Assembly (NCBI GenBank): GCA_018340375.1 | Contig: JAFFJZ010000008.1 | Coordinates: 434,001 to 498,000, forward strand | Origin: Gonatopus flavifemur | Lineage: Eukaryota; Arthropoda; Insecta; Hymenoptera; Dryinidae | DNA length: 64,000 nucleotides | Direction: 5' to 3' | In this document: positions 44,993 through 55,877 of the stretch, one piece after another | Position numbering within the stretch: the stretch's first letter is position 1 | Layout: each line of letters starts with the position of its first letter | The notes under the pieces: generated by a model | What the model was told of the DNA's origin: nothing | Seen by the model: the letters and a program-made list of their open reading frames with translations, nothing else | Database searches by the model: none | Position numbers and translations under genes: made by a program

Positions 44993-45056
44993 TATTGAAT
45001 GGAATGAAAAACTATCCAACTCCCAATTGGATTACTGAAATACTTGAGAAGATGGG
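44993..45056 (+). CDS. candidate downstream exon (WITEILEKM)
   Basis: A short stretch after GATTATCAATCAG, ending at a good donor ATGGG|GTAAGA. It encodes LNGMKNYPTPNWITEILEKM plus G, which could be a short helix. It needs phase 1 on entry, and neither donor choice of exon 12 provides that, so another exon would have to intervene. The sequence upstream is repeat-like. Membership in the TOGARAM-like gene is a guess. Confidence 0.22.
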
Positions 45057-45224
45057 GTAAGAGGATACGATAGCGGGTGCAATAGACCCTTTGTGCTTGT
45101 TATACTACGTATACTGATGAGTGCGTGAAAACTATGTACATTACTATCGATTGCTCATGATTATTTGAGGGGCCGGGTGCGCTAAGGGGTTGTACGCTCG
45201 GAAATACTGGAATGAATTGTCCGA

Positions 45225-45605
45225 GCCATGACGTCACACGCCAGAATCAAAAGTTGAAATTACGAAATTTGAAAAATACTTTATGATAGGTCTCAGAAGA
45301 TCAGTGTGAGTCTCTGGTTACAATTTTTTTCTATGATTGATAGGTTTTGAGTAAGAAAATGAAAACTGCAAATTTTCCCTCTTCAGAAATCAATGTTTTC
45401 AAAAATTGAACTCATTGTAACTTAGTCATTATTCGACGTATCAAGATAAATCTCACGGGTGCTGTTTCGTCAGACTTCCCCGTAGGCGATAATGTCGTGA
45501 AAGTTCGTAAAAATTGAGACCAAATCGATGAATTTTCAATTCGAAGTAAAAATTACGTTTTTCACGCTTTGCATTAAAAAAGTGGCGAGGGAAATTTGAG
45601 CTACA
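45225..45605. repeat. interspersed repeat family C, copy 2
   Basis: Same orientation as 33141-33520, with matching CATGACGTCACACGCC start and AGTGGCGAGGGAAATTTGAG end. Confidence 0.6.
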
Positions 45606-46027
45606 AAAAACTTCCGGTGGCGAAGCCGTTCGTTAGTGTGTGGAAAAACTTTTTGGAGAATTTCAAATCGACTGGACCATTAGTTCACGAAATACAGCGA
45701 TTCATTTATGAACGCACAACTGAAATTCATCACATTCCAGTATGTCGTTCAACGGCAGAATATCAGGGACCATCAGAAAGATTATATTCTCTCGATTTTC
45801 TAACCCTGGTTTATGTTTTCAGAGTCGGTGAATTCGAATATCAAAGTATTTTTGCAAGATTCGTTATCAATTCCTTTCAAGTGATCAATTCAATTGTTTG
45901 TAACGTTTTTATGGACAAACTGTGCACTTTGGAGGGAAATTATCTGTATAGTACGGTTCTTGACCTTTTCGGAATAAGTTCTGTATATAAGATTTCTTCA
46001 ATTCCTCAATTGTCTATTCGAATATGA
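45596..46027 (+). CDS. unrecognised 143-codon ORF
   Basis: An open frame beginning at the end of repeat C. It has a hydrophobic, aromatic-rich second half (FARFVINSFQVINSIVCN, LDLFGISSVYKISS). No family was recognised. A TTTTCAG acceptor lies inside at 45825-45831, so part of it could be an exon, but no matching donor partner was found. Low confidence that it is a gene. Confidence 0.18.
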   Translation: MSYKKLPVAKPFVSVWKNFLENFKSTGPLVHEIQRFIYERTTEIHHIPVCRSTAEYQGPSERLYSLDFLTLVYVFRVGEFEYQSIFARFVINSFQVINSIVCNVFMDKLCTLEGNYLYSTVLDLFGISSVYKISSIPQLSIRI

Positions 46028-46029
46028 TT

Positions 46030-46798
46030 ACTATATTGGAATATATGAGAAAATAATTCTAAAAAATGCAAATCTTGAAATGGGTTTCCGTCGTTTGGGT
46101 CTGAAAATCCAAGTATCATGAAATTTCTGTGAAATTCCTCATCACATATTCTTCTGATACACAATTCAATGATCTAAATTATCAATTTGCTCAAAACAGT
46201 TACTAAATATCGGGTCTATGAAAAAATTGTTCGGATAAAGAAAGTTTCTGACATTGGAATGAGTAAATTCTGAACACGTCATTTTCCAAAGTAATCAAAT
46301 CCTCATGAAGTCAATAATGATATTTCGTATAAACAATTATTGAGGAATCAAAGCAATGTTTCATACGGAACTCATCCCGATAAACCTGAAGAGCTGTGTG
46401 ATTGAGAGAATAATTGGAACATTTTTTTATCCTGTCACGTCCTGGATGTTTCCATCCGAGGATTAAACTAATCCCCCTAACTAACTAAGGGAAGTTAAAC
46501 TGATTCCCCTACTTATCGACAAGGAAGGAAGGGGTAGGATTGATGTGTCTCGAATAGGAAATGAGAGAAAAAGGCGAAGTCGATAATAAGAAATAAAATC
46601 GGGTAAGATCATAATTCATTTCTAGAACTAATTTATACAATCTTCTTATTTCTGTCGAATTCGGGTTGTTTCACCGTCTTCCTCTTGGTAGGAGAATGTT
46701 AAACAACCCGTCTCCCAGCAATTCCTGCTTCTGCTCATTTGGCTTGCTCCTCTAGTCGAGCAATTTTTCCATCTGTTCGATAAAAAGAAGGATACGAT
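46030..46798. other. no recognised feature
   Basis: AT-rich sequence upstream of the piggyBac remnant. A short direct repeat, ACTAATCCCCCTAACT / AAACTGATTCCCCTACTT, lies at about 46468-46520 and could belong to the element's 5' region. No inverted ends were confirmed. Confidence 0.35.
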
Positions 46799-48310
46799 TC
46801 TGATGGTGTTATGATATCTAATTCAGATAATTCTGGTTCCGAAGGCTCGGATTCTAATTCTGATTCAGATTCCGAGAACAGTGAAAAGATTCACAACCTA
46901 ATTGACAGAAAAGCTTCTTAAACTGACTCCGAAAATCAAATTCAACTAGAGGACAATCACTCATCCGTTTGGAAAGATGGTGGAAGAATGCACAAAGATA
47001 TCGCTCAAGACAAAGTTTCGTTGACGGAACCTGTAAAAGGGAATTTACGGGAGGGTGATCCTGTGCAATTGCTCAAAACTTTCCTCTCCTGTTTGAAACC
47101 GTCTCGATCGAAATGAAAGAACATATTATCGATGCCTGTCAAGATAATATTCGTGATTTAGTATTGCTCGACTTGAATAATTCCATAGGAATAACCATCT
47201 TGACTGTGTTCAAGAAAAGGAAATCTCAGAAAGACTATTGGTCATCGGATCCATTTTTACATTGTGAAATGGTTTCTCCTGCAATGTCTCGTGATAAGTT
47301 CGAAGAAATTAGATCCAAATTGGAATGTTCAAAAATTAAAAATCAGAACCCTAATGATAAAGGATGGCGTATTCGTGGATTGCCGAAAATTTTTCGAAGA
47401 AATATCTTCAAATTTCGCATATGGGAAACTACTTTATCAATAGATGGAGTGATGGTCAAACCTTATGCAAGAACTCCAATGAAACAATTCATTTGAGGAA
47501 AACCTATCCGATTTGGCTCGAAATTCTGGGGCTTATGTACTTCGAATGGTTATGTATTGAATCTGGATTCATATTGTGGGAGAAATTCAAAAATTGGAGA
47601 CATATGAGCGAAATCTGTATCAGGTTCTCGAGTAGTAATCAATTCATTGTAACCATTCTTCGAAATCACCGATTTTGGAAATTTATCTCAATTCCAACTT
47701 TATATTGACAATTATTTCACTAGTTTGGATTTCATAATACATTTGCAAAAACTACGTTCAAAATGTAAAGGCACCATTAGAGAGAATCGAATCAGAGAAA
47801 AAAATGTGATGGATAAAAAGGCAGTAAGAGGTACGTACCTTGGAAAGCATGATGAAAATAGTGGCATCAATAACATTACTATGGAAGATTCGAAAGCAGT
47901 TTTGATAGTTTCAACGGTGTAACTCCATTGTTACCTGTAAACAGGTACAGTTCAGGAAGACTGAGATACCTTTTCCACAGGCTTCTCACCTGTATAACAA
48001 ATTCATGGGAGGTGTGGATCGTCATGATGCACACTGCAATAATGTATTTCCAAGCATACTTTCGAAAAAATGGACTGAGGTTATTTTCGAATCATTCATA
48101 TTCAAGTAGTGGAAACTGGAATAGAAAAATTTGCAATTTTTATCGCTAAGCACTACATCCGAAAAGGTCAGCAAAAGCAACAAAAACCACGCGAAAGATT
48201 CCGTGCCAATGTATTGAGAACTTGTTTAAATGGTCCGATGAGAATAAGAATTTGGTGCAAGGAATGTGAATTAAGACTTTGCGATAGTTGTTTCAGAGAA
48301 GACTACTAGA
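46799..48310 (+). pseudogene. piggyBac-type transposase pseudogene
   Basis: The order of family blocks is kept, although the frame breaks several times: an acidic N-terminus (SDNSGSEGSDSNSDSDSENS), VKGNLREGDPVQLLKTFL, then a 127-codon frame with KKRKSQKDYWSSDPFLH, VSPAMSRDKFEEIRSKLE and QNPNDKGWRI. Later come TSLDFIIHLQKLRSKCKGTI plus RENR, KKAVRGTYLGKHDENSGINN, a YNKFMGGVDRHDAH block (read in another frame), and a terminal RIWCKECELRLCDSCF. The last matches the Cys-rich C-terminal domain that binds element ends in active relatives. TTAA flanks and TIRs were not resolved. Clearly inactive. Confidence 0.8.
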
Positions 48311-48939
48311 AGGAATGAGCCATAAATGAGAGACAAAGGGGGTCTTTTCAATATAGCTCCACAAAACGTGAGAGGCAAGGGAACTCACGATACTTGAGCA
48401 CCCTAAAGGAGACGAAATTCTATCACATCCACCCCATTGTCTCTGGGTGATGCTGAGGGTAGAACAGGAAATAGTGATGCGCATTTCAACATGAATTGGT
48501 TCATTTCCTGTTCAGAGGTAGTGTACTTATGTGAGACAAATAAATTGACAGAGGAGTAGATAGATTTCGTTGAATTGTAGGATTTCATGAAATTTTCGAA
48601 AACACCGCATGGAAAGGAAGAATTATATCAAATATCTTCGTTTATAAATTTTACGCGGATAGAAAAATGTTTTTCCATCTTGAAATTGCAAAGTTGTTGA
48701 TGCACATCCGCCATATTGCATTCGCCATTTTGAATTCGAGAATTCCCACAACCTAAGCGATCTAAAAACCTCCTGGCTACCCAATTTGAAGGAAAATACA
48801 ATGAATTCCTCGATTTTCGTTCGCTATATTGAATCCACCACTTCGTATTCGGGAATTCCGACAACGGATTCGTAATCAGCGACTCAAAAAGCTCTTCGAT
48901 ACCCAATTTGAAGGAAATACAATTTTATCAGGCATTCCT
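48311..48939. other. no recognised gene
   Basis: Contains an internal repetition: AATTCGAGAATTCCCACAACC near 48731 and ATTCGGGAATTCCGACAACG near 48846, both followed by AGCGACTCAAAAA/AGCGATCTAAAAA and ACCCAATTTGAAGGAAA. This is a pair of about 110-bp direct repeats (48700-48800 and 48815-48915). Confidence 0.45.
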
Positions 48940-49205
48940 TATTTTTAACAAGGTCCTGTTCAGGTTAAGATCCGGAAACTGTGAATAAGGAAAATCACAT
49001 GAGGCCCTTACAAGGTACTCATTTGATTTCCCTAAAAGGATGTGAATAGGGTTAGAAGCAGGGGTGCAATAGGGGTTGGATGAGATTGCCATAAAATCGA
49101 GCTCAATAGGGAAAACCGTAACGAAACCTGATTAGGACCTGATAAGAAATCAGGCAAGCCTCGTCAGGCCCTGGTATTTTCCCATCCAAAATTTCTACTA
49201 GGGGT
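48940..49205 (-). repeat. R1 repeat, inverted relative to the copy at 1-266
   Basis: Ends AATTTCTACTAGGGG, giving the terminus missing from copy 1. Shared blocks: CCGTAACGAAACCTGAT, TCCCATCCAAAATTT, GGGGTGCAATAGGG against CCCTATTGTACCC. It abuts the 5' end of the LINE at 49206. Confidence 0.65.
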
Positions 49206-49287
49206 GGATCATTCCGTCACCAGCCTTCGTTAGGAGAGGACTTGTTTACGTTTCGCTCTCACAATTCTATTTATTCCAGCTTTCTCG

Positions 49288-50076
49288 GTGATTCAAGTTA
49301 TGATGGCCACGAATGATGATTTGGAGCAGCTTCTAGAAAATCTTAGTGTGAAGTTATCGGGAATTGAAACAAAAGTGGATAATGTTGAATCAAAATTCAA
49401 TGAGCTTGATTCAAAAGTGAGTTCTGTGGAACTTTCTGTGAGTGGAGTGAAATCATCAATCGATAGAGTATTCAGTGAGGTGGTAAAAATTCAAGAAAAA
49501 CACGAAAATTTAGAAAAACAATGTGAGAATTTGGGGGAAAAATGCGATTACCTATCTGTACAAATATCCAATCTATGCAATGAAATTGAGTTCTCAAAAC
49601 GTAAAGAACGCGTAAGGAATCCCATTATATATAATATAACAGACACGGAAGAATCAAACCGTGATCTGATGAAAACAATTCTCGAGATTTTCAAGGCCGT
49701 CTGTATTGATATTCCCAGTCATATTATTGATTATGTGAGACGGCTTGGTAGTGTTGAGGGAAATCGTCCAGTTCTCGTGTTCTTTACTACACAGAAATTC
49801 AAAAGAGATATTTTCAAACACGCGACGAATTTCCAGGAACACAATGTTAGAATTTCCAATGATTATTCCAAGGAAATACGGGAGATGCATCGTACGCTCA
49901 GAAATGCTCAAATACAACTTGATAAATCGGGGAAATCATCTACACTCAGGGGCTTTAAACTCATCGTGGATAACATATCGTACGATGTTCAACCTGTCAA
50001 GACTCCATTGACAGGTCCCTCCCTCTCCTTGCAGACCGATGATGTCGAAGATGACAATCGCAGTGTTCAAGCATAG
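49288..50076 (+). CDS. non-LTR retrotransposon ORF1 protein, intact frame
   Basis: 262 codons. Residues 1-110 form a coiled coil with heptad-like repeats (LLENLSVKLSGIETKVDNVE and onward). Residues 110-215 contain RNPIIYNITDTEESNRDL, then IDYVRRLGSVEGNRPVLVFF, then NVRISNDYSKEIREMHRTL. I recognise this R-x-N-x-I-I-Y / RxG...RPxLVxF / ISNDYS layout as the RNA-binding domain of LINE ORF1 proteins of the CR1/L2/RTE-like groups. Such proteins bind element RNA as a chaperone. The start follows a CTTTCTCGGTGATTCAAGTT leader. Remains of ORF2 follow at 50240. A diverged relative is at 60753-61382. Confidence 0.72.
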   Translation: MIQVMMATNDDLEQLLENLSVKLSGIETKVDNVESKFNELDSKVSSVELSVSGVKSSIDRVFSEVVKIQEKHENLEKQCENLGEKCDYLSVQISNLCNEIEFSKRKERVRNPIIYNITDTEESNRDLMKTILEIFKAVCIDIPSHIIDYVRRLGSVEGNRPVLVFFTTQKFKRDIFKHATNFQEHNVRISNDYSKEIREMHRTLRNAQIQLDKSGKSSTLRGFKLIVDNISYDVQPVKTPLTGPSLSLQTDDVEDDNRSVQA

Positions 50077-50239
50077 GAATCTACTACCTCCTCCGCAAGC
50101 AGAAAGAGGGGAAGGCTTAAGAGATCTACTCCTCTCGTCCAGAAAAAACATAAAAGGACTGAACGACCACCGTCAATGATTTCCCATTTCCCACAAACTA
50201 AACCGTACCCGAAGGAAGATTCTACGAAACCAAAACAGC

Positions 50240-50545
50240 AACCAACCAACGCATGTACACCTTTAACAGGAATTATTTTCTGGAAGTGTCATGGATTCTA
50301 CAACTCTTTCGACTTACCCGACTCTACATTCAGCAAGGATATCATTTGCCTGTACGAGACGTGGCTCACATCTCCACCAGCGCGACTCCCAGGAAAGTTT
50401 TACAACTCCAGGTTTTTTTCACTCCAGCTACAAAAACTGCTACTGAGGCCAGGGCAAAGGGTGGCCTATCACTTCTGTACAATCGCAATTCACAATCAAA
50501 CAATCACATTCCTCGAACGATTGCATGTTTATATTCGTAAAATTA
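50240..50545 (+). pseudogene. non-LTR retrotransposon ORF2 5' fragment (endonuclease start)
   Basis: Reads LPDSTFSKDIICLYETWLTS then KFYNSR. After a frameshift in a poly-T run near 50415 it continues FFTPATKTATEARAKGGLSL plus LYNRN. The ICLxETWL block and the AxGRAKGGLSLLY block are the start of the APE-type endonuclease domain of LINE ORF2. No reverse transcriptase follows, so the element is 3' truncated or deleted. Confidence 0.68.
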
Positions 50546-51254
50546 CAGATACAGTAAAACTCCTGAAGAATAACACACGCCCTTTCCCTCATTCGAACGG
50601 TTGTTGCCTTGCGTTGAAGGAAGGAAGTGAGTGTTCTTATTGAAGAGTTTTACTGTATGTGTATTACAACCTCTGATACAATGCAAGAGTGAGCTGTGGA
50701 ACTGAAATTTGTGTATGATGTTGTTGAACCTTTTATCAGTGAATATGCATATTTACTTTCCCGTTGAATACACTGGTCTTCTTCCAGTACTTTCAATTTC
50801 CTACCAATTCATGAAGATCAGATGAATCAGATTAGGAGGAATCAATTCACAATACTCAACTGGAACGTTTCTTCTTACTTACGGTATCGTATGTCTCACA
50901 GTTCATGCCATTGATTGCTTTCTAAAATGTTCTTCCAATGTTTTAATGTATCCTATAAGCGACAGGTATTTTTTCATCAGAGAATCGACCGGTGATTCGC
51001 TTTACCTCGGTTTACGGAACGTAATTTCTCGATAGGAAAAATTTCAATAGTTTGCAATTATATGGTGTATTTTCAATAATTCTCTATAATACATTCTCAC
51101 ACCAATACAAAAAAATCATGCCGATACAGCTCCTCCTTCATTAAAACCTACACATATTATTGAAAACTATAGATCAGTAGTGAATCACCAATTCAAAACG
51201 ACAGGTCAATAGTGAGTTATCGATTCAAATACTTATCGAAAACATTGCCAATTG

Positions 51255-52125
51255 ACTTCCTCAAAGTTTCCTCGTTTCTGCCCAAGTGACACACATTGAT
51301 AAATCGATATAGTATAGCATATACATCGGACAATTGAAGAAAAATCTGTATGGAGAACGGTATAGTACTTCCATATTCTTATTGAAAATAATTTTCCCAC
51401 AGGTTTTCAACCGATTTGGATGAAACTCATATGAGAACACTATTAGATCATAATTGAAACGTAATATGAATTTCATTGCAATCGGATAACACGAAGCGGA
51501 AACATGCCCGGTCGCGAAATCACAATTTTTGATATCATGTTTCCTCCCTCTCTGCTATTTTCCTGTAACGATCAAGTTGAAACTTATATGGAAGCACTAT
51601 CTCCACTGCATAAGACTGTGGTGAAAATTTCGTAACGATCGGATGATAGGAACGAAAGATATCCCCATGATAATGGCATTTTCGAGATTTTAAAATTTTG
51701 TTTCGAAGCTTAGTGCTTACCATTTTCTCCTTTCAATTCTGATTTGCTTGGAATTCGAAACGTACAACTGACACCTCATGAAATGAATATTCTCCAAGTT
51801 CCAAGGCATTCGGATGATACGAACATAGGAAAGGTATGCTTTCAAAACATTGCCAAAAAACACAGATCGTAGAAAAAAATTTGCCACAATTTTCAACCGA
51901 TTGGGATTAAACTCATATGATACCACTATCGGGTGATACCCGGAATATGCGCGGTCGCAGAATCCCCATTTTGTATGACATTTTTCCCCACCCCTCCCGT
52001 TCTTCTGTGAGAATCAGGTTGCAACTTATATGGGATCACTATCAACCCTACATCTAACCGTGGTTAAAATTTCATGACGATCGGATAAAAGGAACGGAAG
52101 ATATCCCCGATCGCAAAATCTGCAC
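51255..52125 (-). repeat. interspersed repeat family A, copy 3 (inverted)
   Basis: Reverse-orientation blocks: ACCGATTTGGATGAAACTCATATGA, GTAACGATCGGATGATAGGAACG, ATATCCCCATGATAATGGC and a second round of the same words from 51890. It seems to hold two partial units head to tail. It abuts the MITE at 52131. Confidence 0.5.
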
Positions 52126-52130
52126 ACACA

Positions 52131-52542
52131 CGCTGAGAAAAATAATTACTTTCACCAATGACATATTGTGATGTTTCAAGAAATCCATTTCTTAAAAAAT
52201 CTGTACTCTTGATACAAGAAAATTTTCTTAGAACTAAGGATGTATTTCTTGAATTGAAAAAATATTTTCTTGATCCAAGGGAATTCCACTTGAGCTTGCA
52301 ACATATCAGCTGTAATCAAGAATATGTATTCTTGAAAATATTCAAGAATATGTATTCTTGAGAATATTCAAGAATATGTATTCTTGAGAATATTCAAGAA
52401 TATGTATTCTTGAGAATATTCAAGAATATGTATTCTTGAGAATATTCAAGAATATGTATTCTTGAGAATATTCAAGAATATGTATTCTTGAGAATATTCA
52501 AGAATATGTATTCTTGATATGAGTAATTATTTCTCTCAGTGC
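52131..52542. mobile_element. MITE (CACTGAGAAA-type ends) carrying a 26-bp tandem array
   Basis: The ends CGCTGAGAAAAATAATTACT and GAGTAATTATTTCTCTCAGT are inverted. The left two thirds has AAGAAA/TTTCTTGA-rich sequence. From 52316 to 52515 lies a perfect tandem array, given separately. Confidence 0.72.
52316..52515. repeat. 26-bp tandem array, eight copies
   Basis: TGTATTCTTG recurs at 52325, 52351, 52377, 52403, 52429, 52455, 52481 and 52507, exactly 26 bp apart. The first interval has one A-for-G change (CTTGAAAATATTC) and the rest are identical. Each unit contains CAAGAATA-TG-TATTCTTG, a hairpin-forming quasi-palindrome. Confidence 0.92.
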
Positions 52543-52724
52543 ATACGCATGCACGTACAGACAGACACGAAACCCAAATTGTTCCCCGAGTTTGGAAGAA
52601 CGTTTTTGCCTAGGAGATTTTGAGTTCTGAGAGGAACAAATTTTCGGTCTCCTGAAACGATCACAAAGCCCCCTCACGAGAAAGCAAAACTATTAGTTCC
52701 TCCAATAATTTTCAACCACGAATT

Positions 52725-53335
52725 TCGTGTAGGGTGGAAGTTGAATAATCCTCACAATGATTTTCATATACTCAAGCTCATTACTGTTGGTAATATGAAC
52801 TCCTTTAAACATCTGACTCAAATTCGAATTCGGCACTTCACCCGGCTAATTGATCGAAATTGCTCCAACAATGAATCATTCTGCTTCACACATCATCATT
52901 TTGCAGTACTACTGAATCTATTGATCTTCTATACATTATCCATATTCGAAGATATCCATAGAAGATACACAACTCAAGAAACACTGAGGAAACTGTTTAG
53001 TTGTAGTAACCATGAACGACATTAAATAAAGAATTCAAGTTTCCTGAACTGAAATATTTTTTGTTTCAACAAAAATTTGAGGTTGGAAGAACTAATATTC
53101 TGTTGCGACAACTCAATTTTTTATTTGGTGTATTTCTCTAAATTTTTAGTCACGACAACATGACAGTTTTCTCGGTGTATATTCAACTTCCATACGTAAA
53201 TGCTGGTTGAATCCCTCCATTTTTCTGACTAGTTCGTGTTGCTTTGTGCAAAATAATGGATAAGATAAAGGGTTGGAGATAAAATAAACAGACACGAGGT
53301 GTGTGTGAGTGAGTAATAATGGCATATGGGTAGGG
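52725..53335. other. no recognised gene
   Basis: A 94-codon + strand frame (52741-53025) has no recognised motif. 53040-53180 resembles the AACAAAAATTT-type MITE ends seen at 19385 and 21055, finishing TTTTCTCGGTGTAT. The remainder is AT-rich. Confidence 0.35.
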
Positions 53336-53339
53336 AGAA

Positions 53340-53753
53340 ATGAGTACGAAGAAAGTACGAAAGAGGGGCAACGGTCAGCGTCGCGACGCTCGTCGTCTGT
53401 TGCGCCGTCCTATGACTGTGGCACCGCATAGCTATGTCAGTCGTAGTCGTCTTCGTACAATTGTCGATTTGATTCTCCCTCGTTCGTTGGAGCATAACAG
53501 TTATGTTACAGAAACATGTGAATTAGTGGCGGTGGAAATCGAATATCGATTCAATGATATTATTATGATTGAAATCAACGCGCGCAACTCGTGGTATGTT
53601 CGACATTCACTCGATGCCTACAGGTGTTATCATGCGGATTGTTTTAAATTTATAAAAGTTCACATGGATCATCGTGTTGGTATATATTTTGGAAACGTAA
53701 TTACATCAAATAATTCAAATTTGTTTCAAGACGCATATTGTGTGACGCGATAA
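53340..53753 (+). CDS. unrecognised small basic protein ORF, 137 codons
   Basis: The ATG context is GGGAGAAATGAGTACG. The first 45 residues are very basic (KKVRKRGNGQRRDARRLLRR), and the rest is mixed with YRCYHADCFKFIKVHMDH in the C-terminal third. The 5' half of the ORF is GC-rich (CGTCGCGACGCTCGTCGTCTG-type sequence) compared with its AT-rich flanks. AATATATTTATTAAA follows the stop and could serve for polyadenylation. I do not recognise the family. The basic head could bind nucleic acid. A minus-strand frame overlaps its start but is less biased. A recently acquired or virus-derived gene is possible but unproven. Confidence 0.35.
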   Translation: MSTKKVRKRGNGQRRDARRLLRRPMTVAPHSYVSRSRLRTIVDLILPRSLEHNSYVTETCELVAVEIEYRFNDIIMIEINARNSWYVRHSLDAYRCYHADCFKFIKVHMDHRVGIYFGNVITSNNSNLFQDAYCVTR

Positions 53754-55064
53754 TATATTTATTAAAACCTTCTCAAAAGAGTTGAATCAACCTTGAGAGT
53801 TGAATATGACCCAGGGAATGTTTCGGTTACGTCTGAGTATATTTACTGAGAAATCATAAAAAATGGATCAATATAAGAGCATGAGATAGATACAAATTGA
53901 AATGCTATACCACGTGTTGTCTACCGCAATCTCCTTGAGATCGAATCAAATTATTCAAAATTTTGTAAGTTGAAACATAAGTTCAGCAATAGCTTCTGAC
54001 ATGAAGTGTACATTCCGGACTACACGTTTTTGACTCAATTTTACTATTATCAACTATTCACGGAAACATAATACACTGTAGATAAATGAATACTTTGTAG
54101 ATACCATGTACAATTTTGATTATTAAATATTATTCTTCTTAAATCATAGATTGTTTCAGGTCAGATGAAGAATAGTTACTCTGGGGGGAGTATTGAACAA
54201 AACCTTATACGATAATATGAATCGGAATATGTGAGTGAATGGTTCATTTATACCTAGAACAGTAGTTTTCTCTTCATCAAATATTCAAGAATACTTTTGC
54301 GCGTTGTGAAAATATCGGAATATCATTACATCTATATACAGGAAACGAAAGTTCTAAGAATATTATGATGTGATATGATCATAGAACCAATATATTTATA
54401 TTCAACATATTTATGACGAATTCGGAACATTCCATTGTATATCTTTGAATAACTGAATCCCACTAATTCAAATATGTTTTTATCAGTGAAAAATACACAA
54501 TAATATTGGAAATTTTCAACCATATCACTGAAAAATTCATCACATGTGAGTGATAGTATGTTTACGTACATATGCGTTAATGTGTAATGTCCCAGGCAGG
54601 ATAAATGATCAATTTGAATTCATAAGGACTTCCCCAAAGCCTCTTGAATAGTCCCCGTTATGCAAACAATGATTAATTCAATAAGAACTCAATAAATTCC
54701 AGATGAAAACGTATTGAATGCCCGCAGAATTCACTATAAAATTTCAATATGAACTCTTTCTGAAGATTAAGTTGTTCATTGAGATTTCATTTTCAATTCA
54801 AAATATTCATAATATTCATAATGAATACATATTGATGAGCATAACAGGAGCTTTTTGTAGGAACTCTTGTGCTGTACGGGGTAATACAAAAAGAATTTAA
54901 AATACAATCACTTATAAATTGATTCTGGATGCAATCGTTAAGAACTGGAAATTTCATGTATAAGTGTGCTCGAAAAATGCATAACATCTAAAGGAATTTC
55001 CAACAGTGCGGTTTATTACAACATGAAATGCTTTGGCTAGCAGTCGAATCATCATCATGACGTA
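53754..55064. other. no recognised feature
   Basis: AT-rich intergenic or intronic sequence. Short ORFs on both strands lack motifs, splice context or codon bias. Confidence 0.4.
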
Positions 55065-55440
55065 ATCAGTCTTATGACTGGTTTGATGAAATCCTCCAAC
55101 CCTGTATATTATTTGCGAAACGCTTAATTTCCACGCCCACGTGGAAAAATTGTCCAAAATGTATACAATTGTACACAAACTGTATACAAATGGTATTCAA
55201 TTGGATACAAATTGTGCTAGGTCTACCTTTGTGAGTTTCACCATTCATCTCCCCTTCTAATATTGTTTTCAATGGACTATCTTGCCTTAATGTGTGTCCT
55301 ATCAGATCACTTTTTCTCTTCACGATATGTTTCATGAGACTTCTTTTTTCATTTACCTTCTCAGGTACTTCTTCATTTTTTACTTTCTCTATCCACTTTA
55401 GTCTAAGCCTTCTTCTACAACACCACATTTCAATAGCTTC
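55065..55440 (-). pseudogene. non-LTR retrotransposon 3' end with inserted MITE
   Basis: The minus strand reads MWCCRRRLRLKWIEKVKNEE, then KHIVKRKSDLIGHTLRQDSP and GEMNGETHKGRPST, the C-terminal tail of a LINE polyprotein family (RR.LRI.W.D.V.NEEV...GRPR). Coding is broken at 55212-55136 by a CCCATGTGG-family MITE. The downstream 3' UTR (CAGTCTTATGACTGGTTTGA near 55070) is shared with the copy at 41149. Confidence 0.72.
55136..55212. mobile_element. CCCATGTGG-family MITE inserted in LINE tail
   Basis: CCCACGTGGAAAAATTGTCC start and TTGTATACAA-type interior identify the family. The right end is degraded or truncated. Confidence 0.55.
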
Positions 55441-55565
55441 GAGTCTGTTTTTCCACTTGTCTAAGTTTCACAATCATATGATGCTATGCTGCAAATGTAA
55501 CTCTTCAAGAATTTCTTCCTCACTGCTGAGCTCATATGCCATGCCATCTCATCCAAAGTTGCCAT

Positions 55566-55634
55566 CCCATGTGGAAAAAATGTTCGAAACTGTATATAAT
55601 TGTATACATTTTTGGACATTTTTTTCCTCGTGGG
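55566..55634. mobile_element. CCCATGTGG-family MITE, short copy
   Basis: CCCATGTGGAAAAAATGTTC pairs with GGACATTTTTTTCCTCGTGGG, and the centre is GTATATAATTGTATAC. At 69 bp it is the shortest of four copies. Confidence 0.7.
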
Positions 55635-55802
55635 ATGAGTATTTCTCTGAGTGCAATAAAAACAACTTCCTGATGATGTGACTACAATTTTGAGTAAAAT
55701 AGATGAAAATTTTCTTTGAAAATGGTTATTCATTCATACATTACACAGGGCCACAAAATGAGATTGAGGTGGAGCATCTCTCACCGTGGTTGACATTTAT
55801 GT

Positions 55803-55819
55803 CCCCCCCCCCCCCCCCC
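55803..55819. repeat. poly-C tract
   Basis: Seventeen consecutive C residues in an otherwise AT-rich region. Confidence 0.95.
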
Positions 55820-55877
55820 AAGTGTGTGAGAATATCAGGGGAACGAGATATAAACCAAAAACTTGGCTGAAAATCAA

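Noticed and set aside
49288..50076. Coiled-coil ORF as a host gene
   Set aside because: The RNA-binding block layout and the endonuclease fragment downstream identify it as LINE ORF1.
52316..52515. CRISPR-like regular array
   Set aside because: There are no spacers: the 26-bp units are contiguous, and the context is a eukaryotic MITE.
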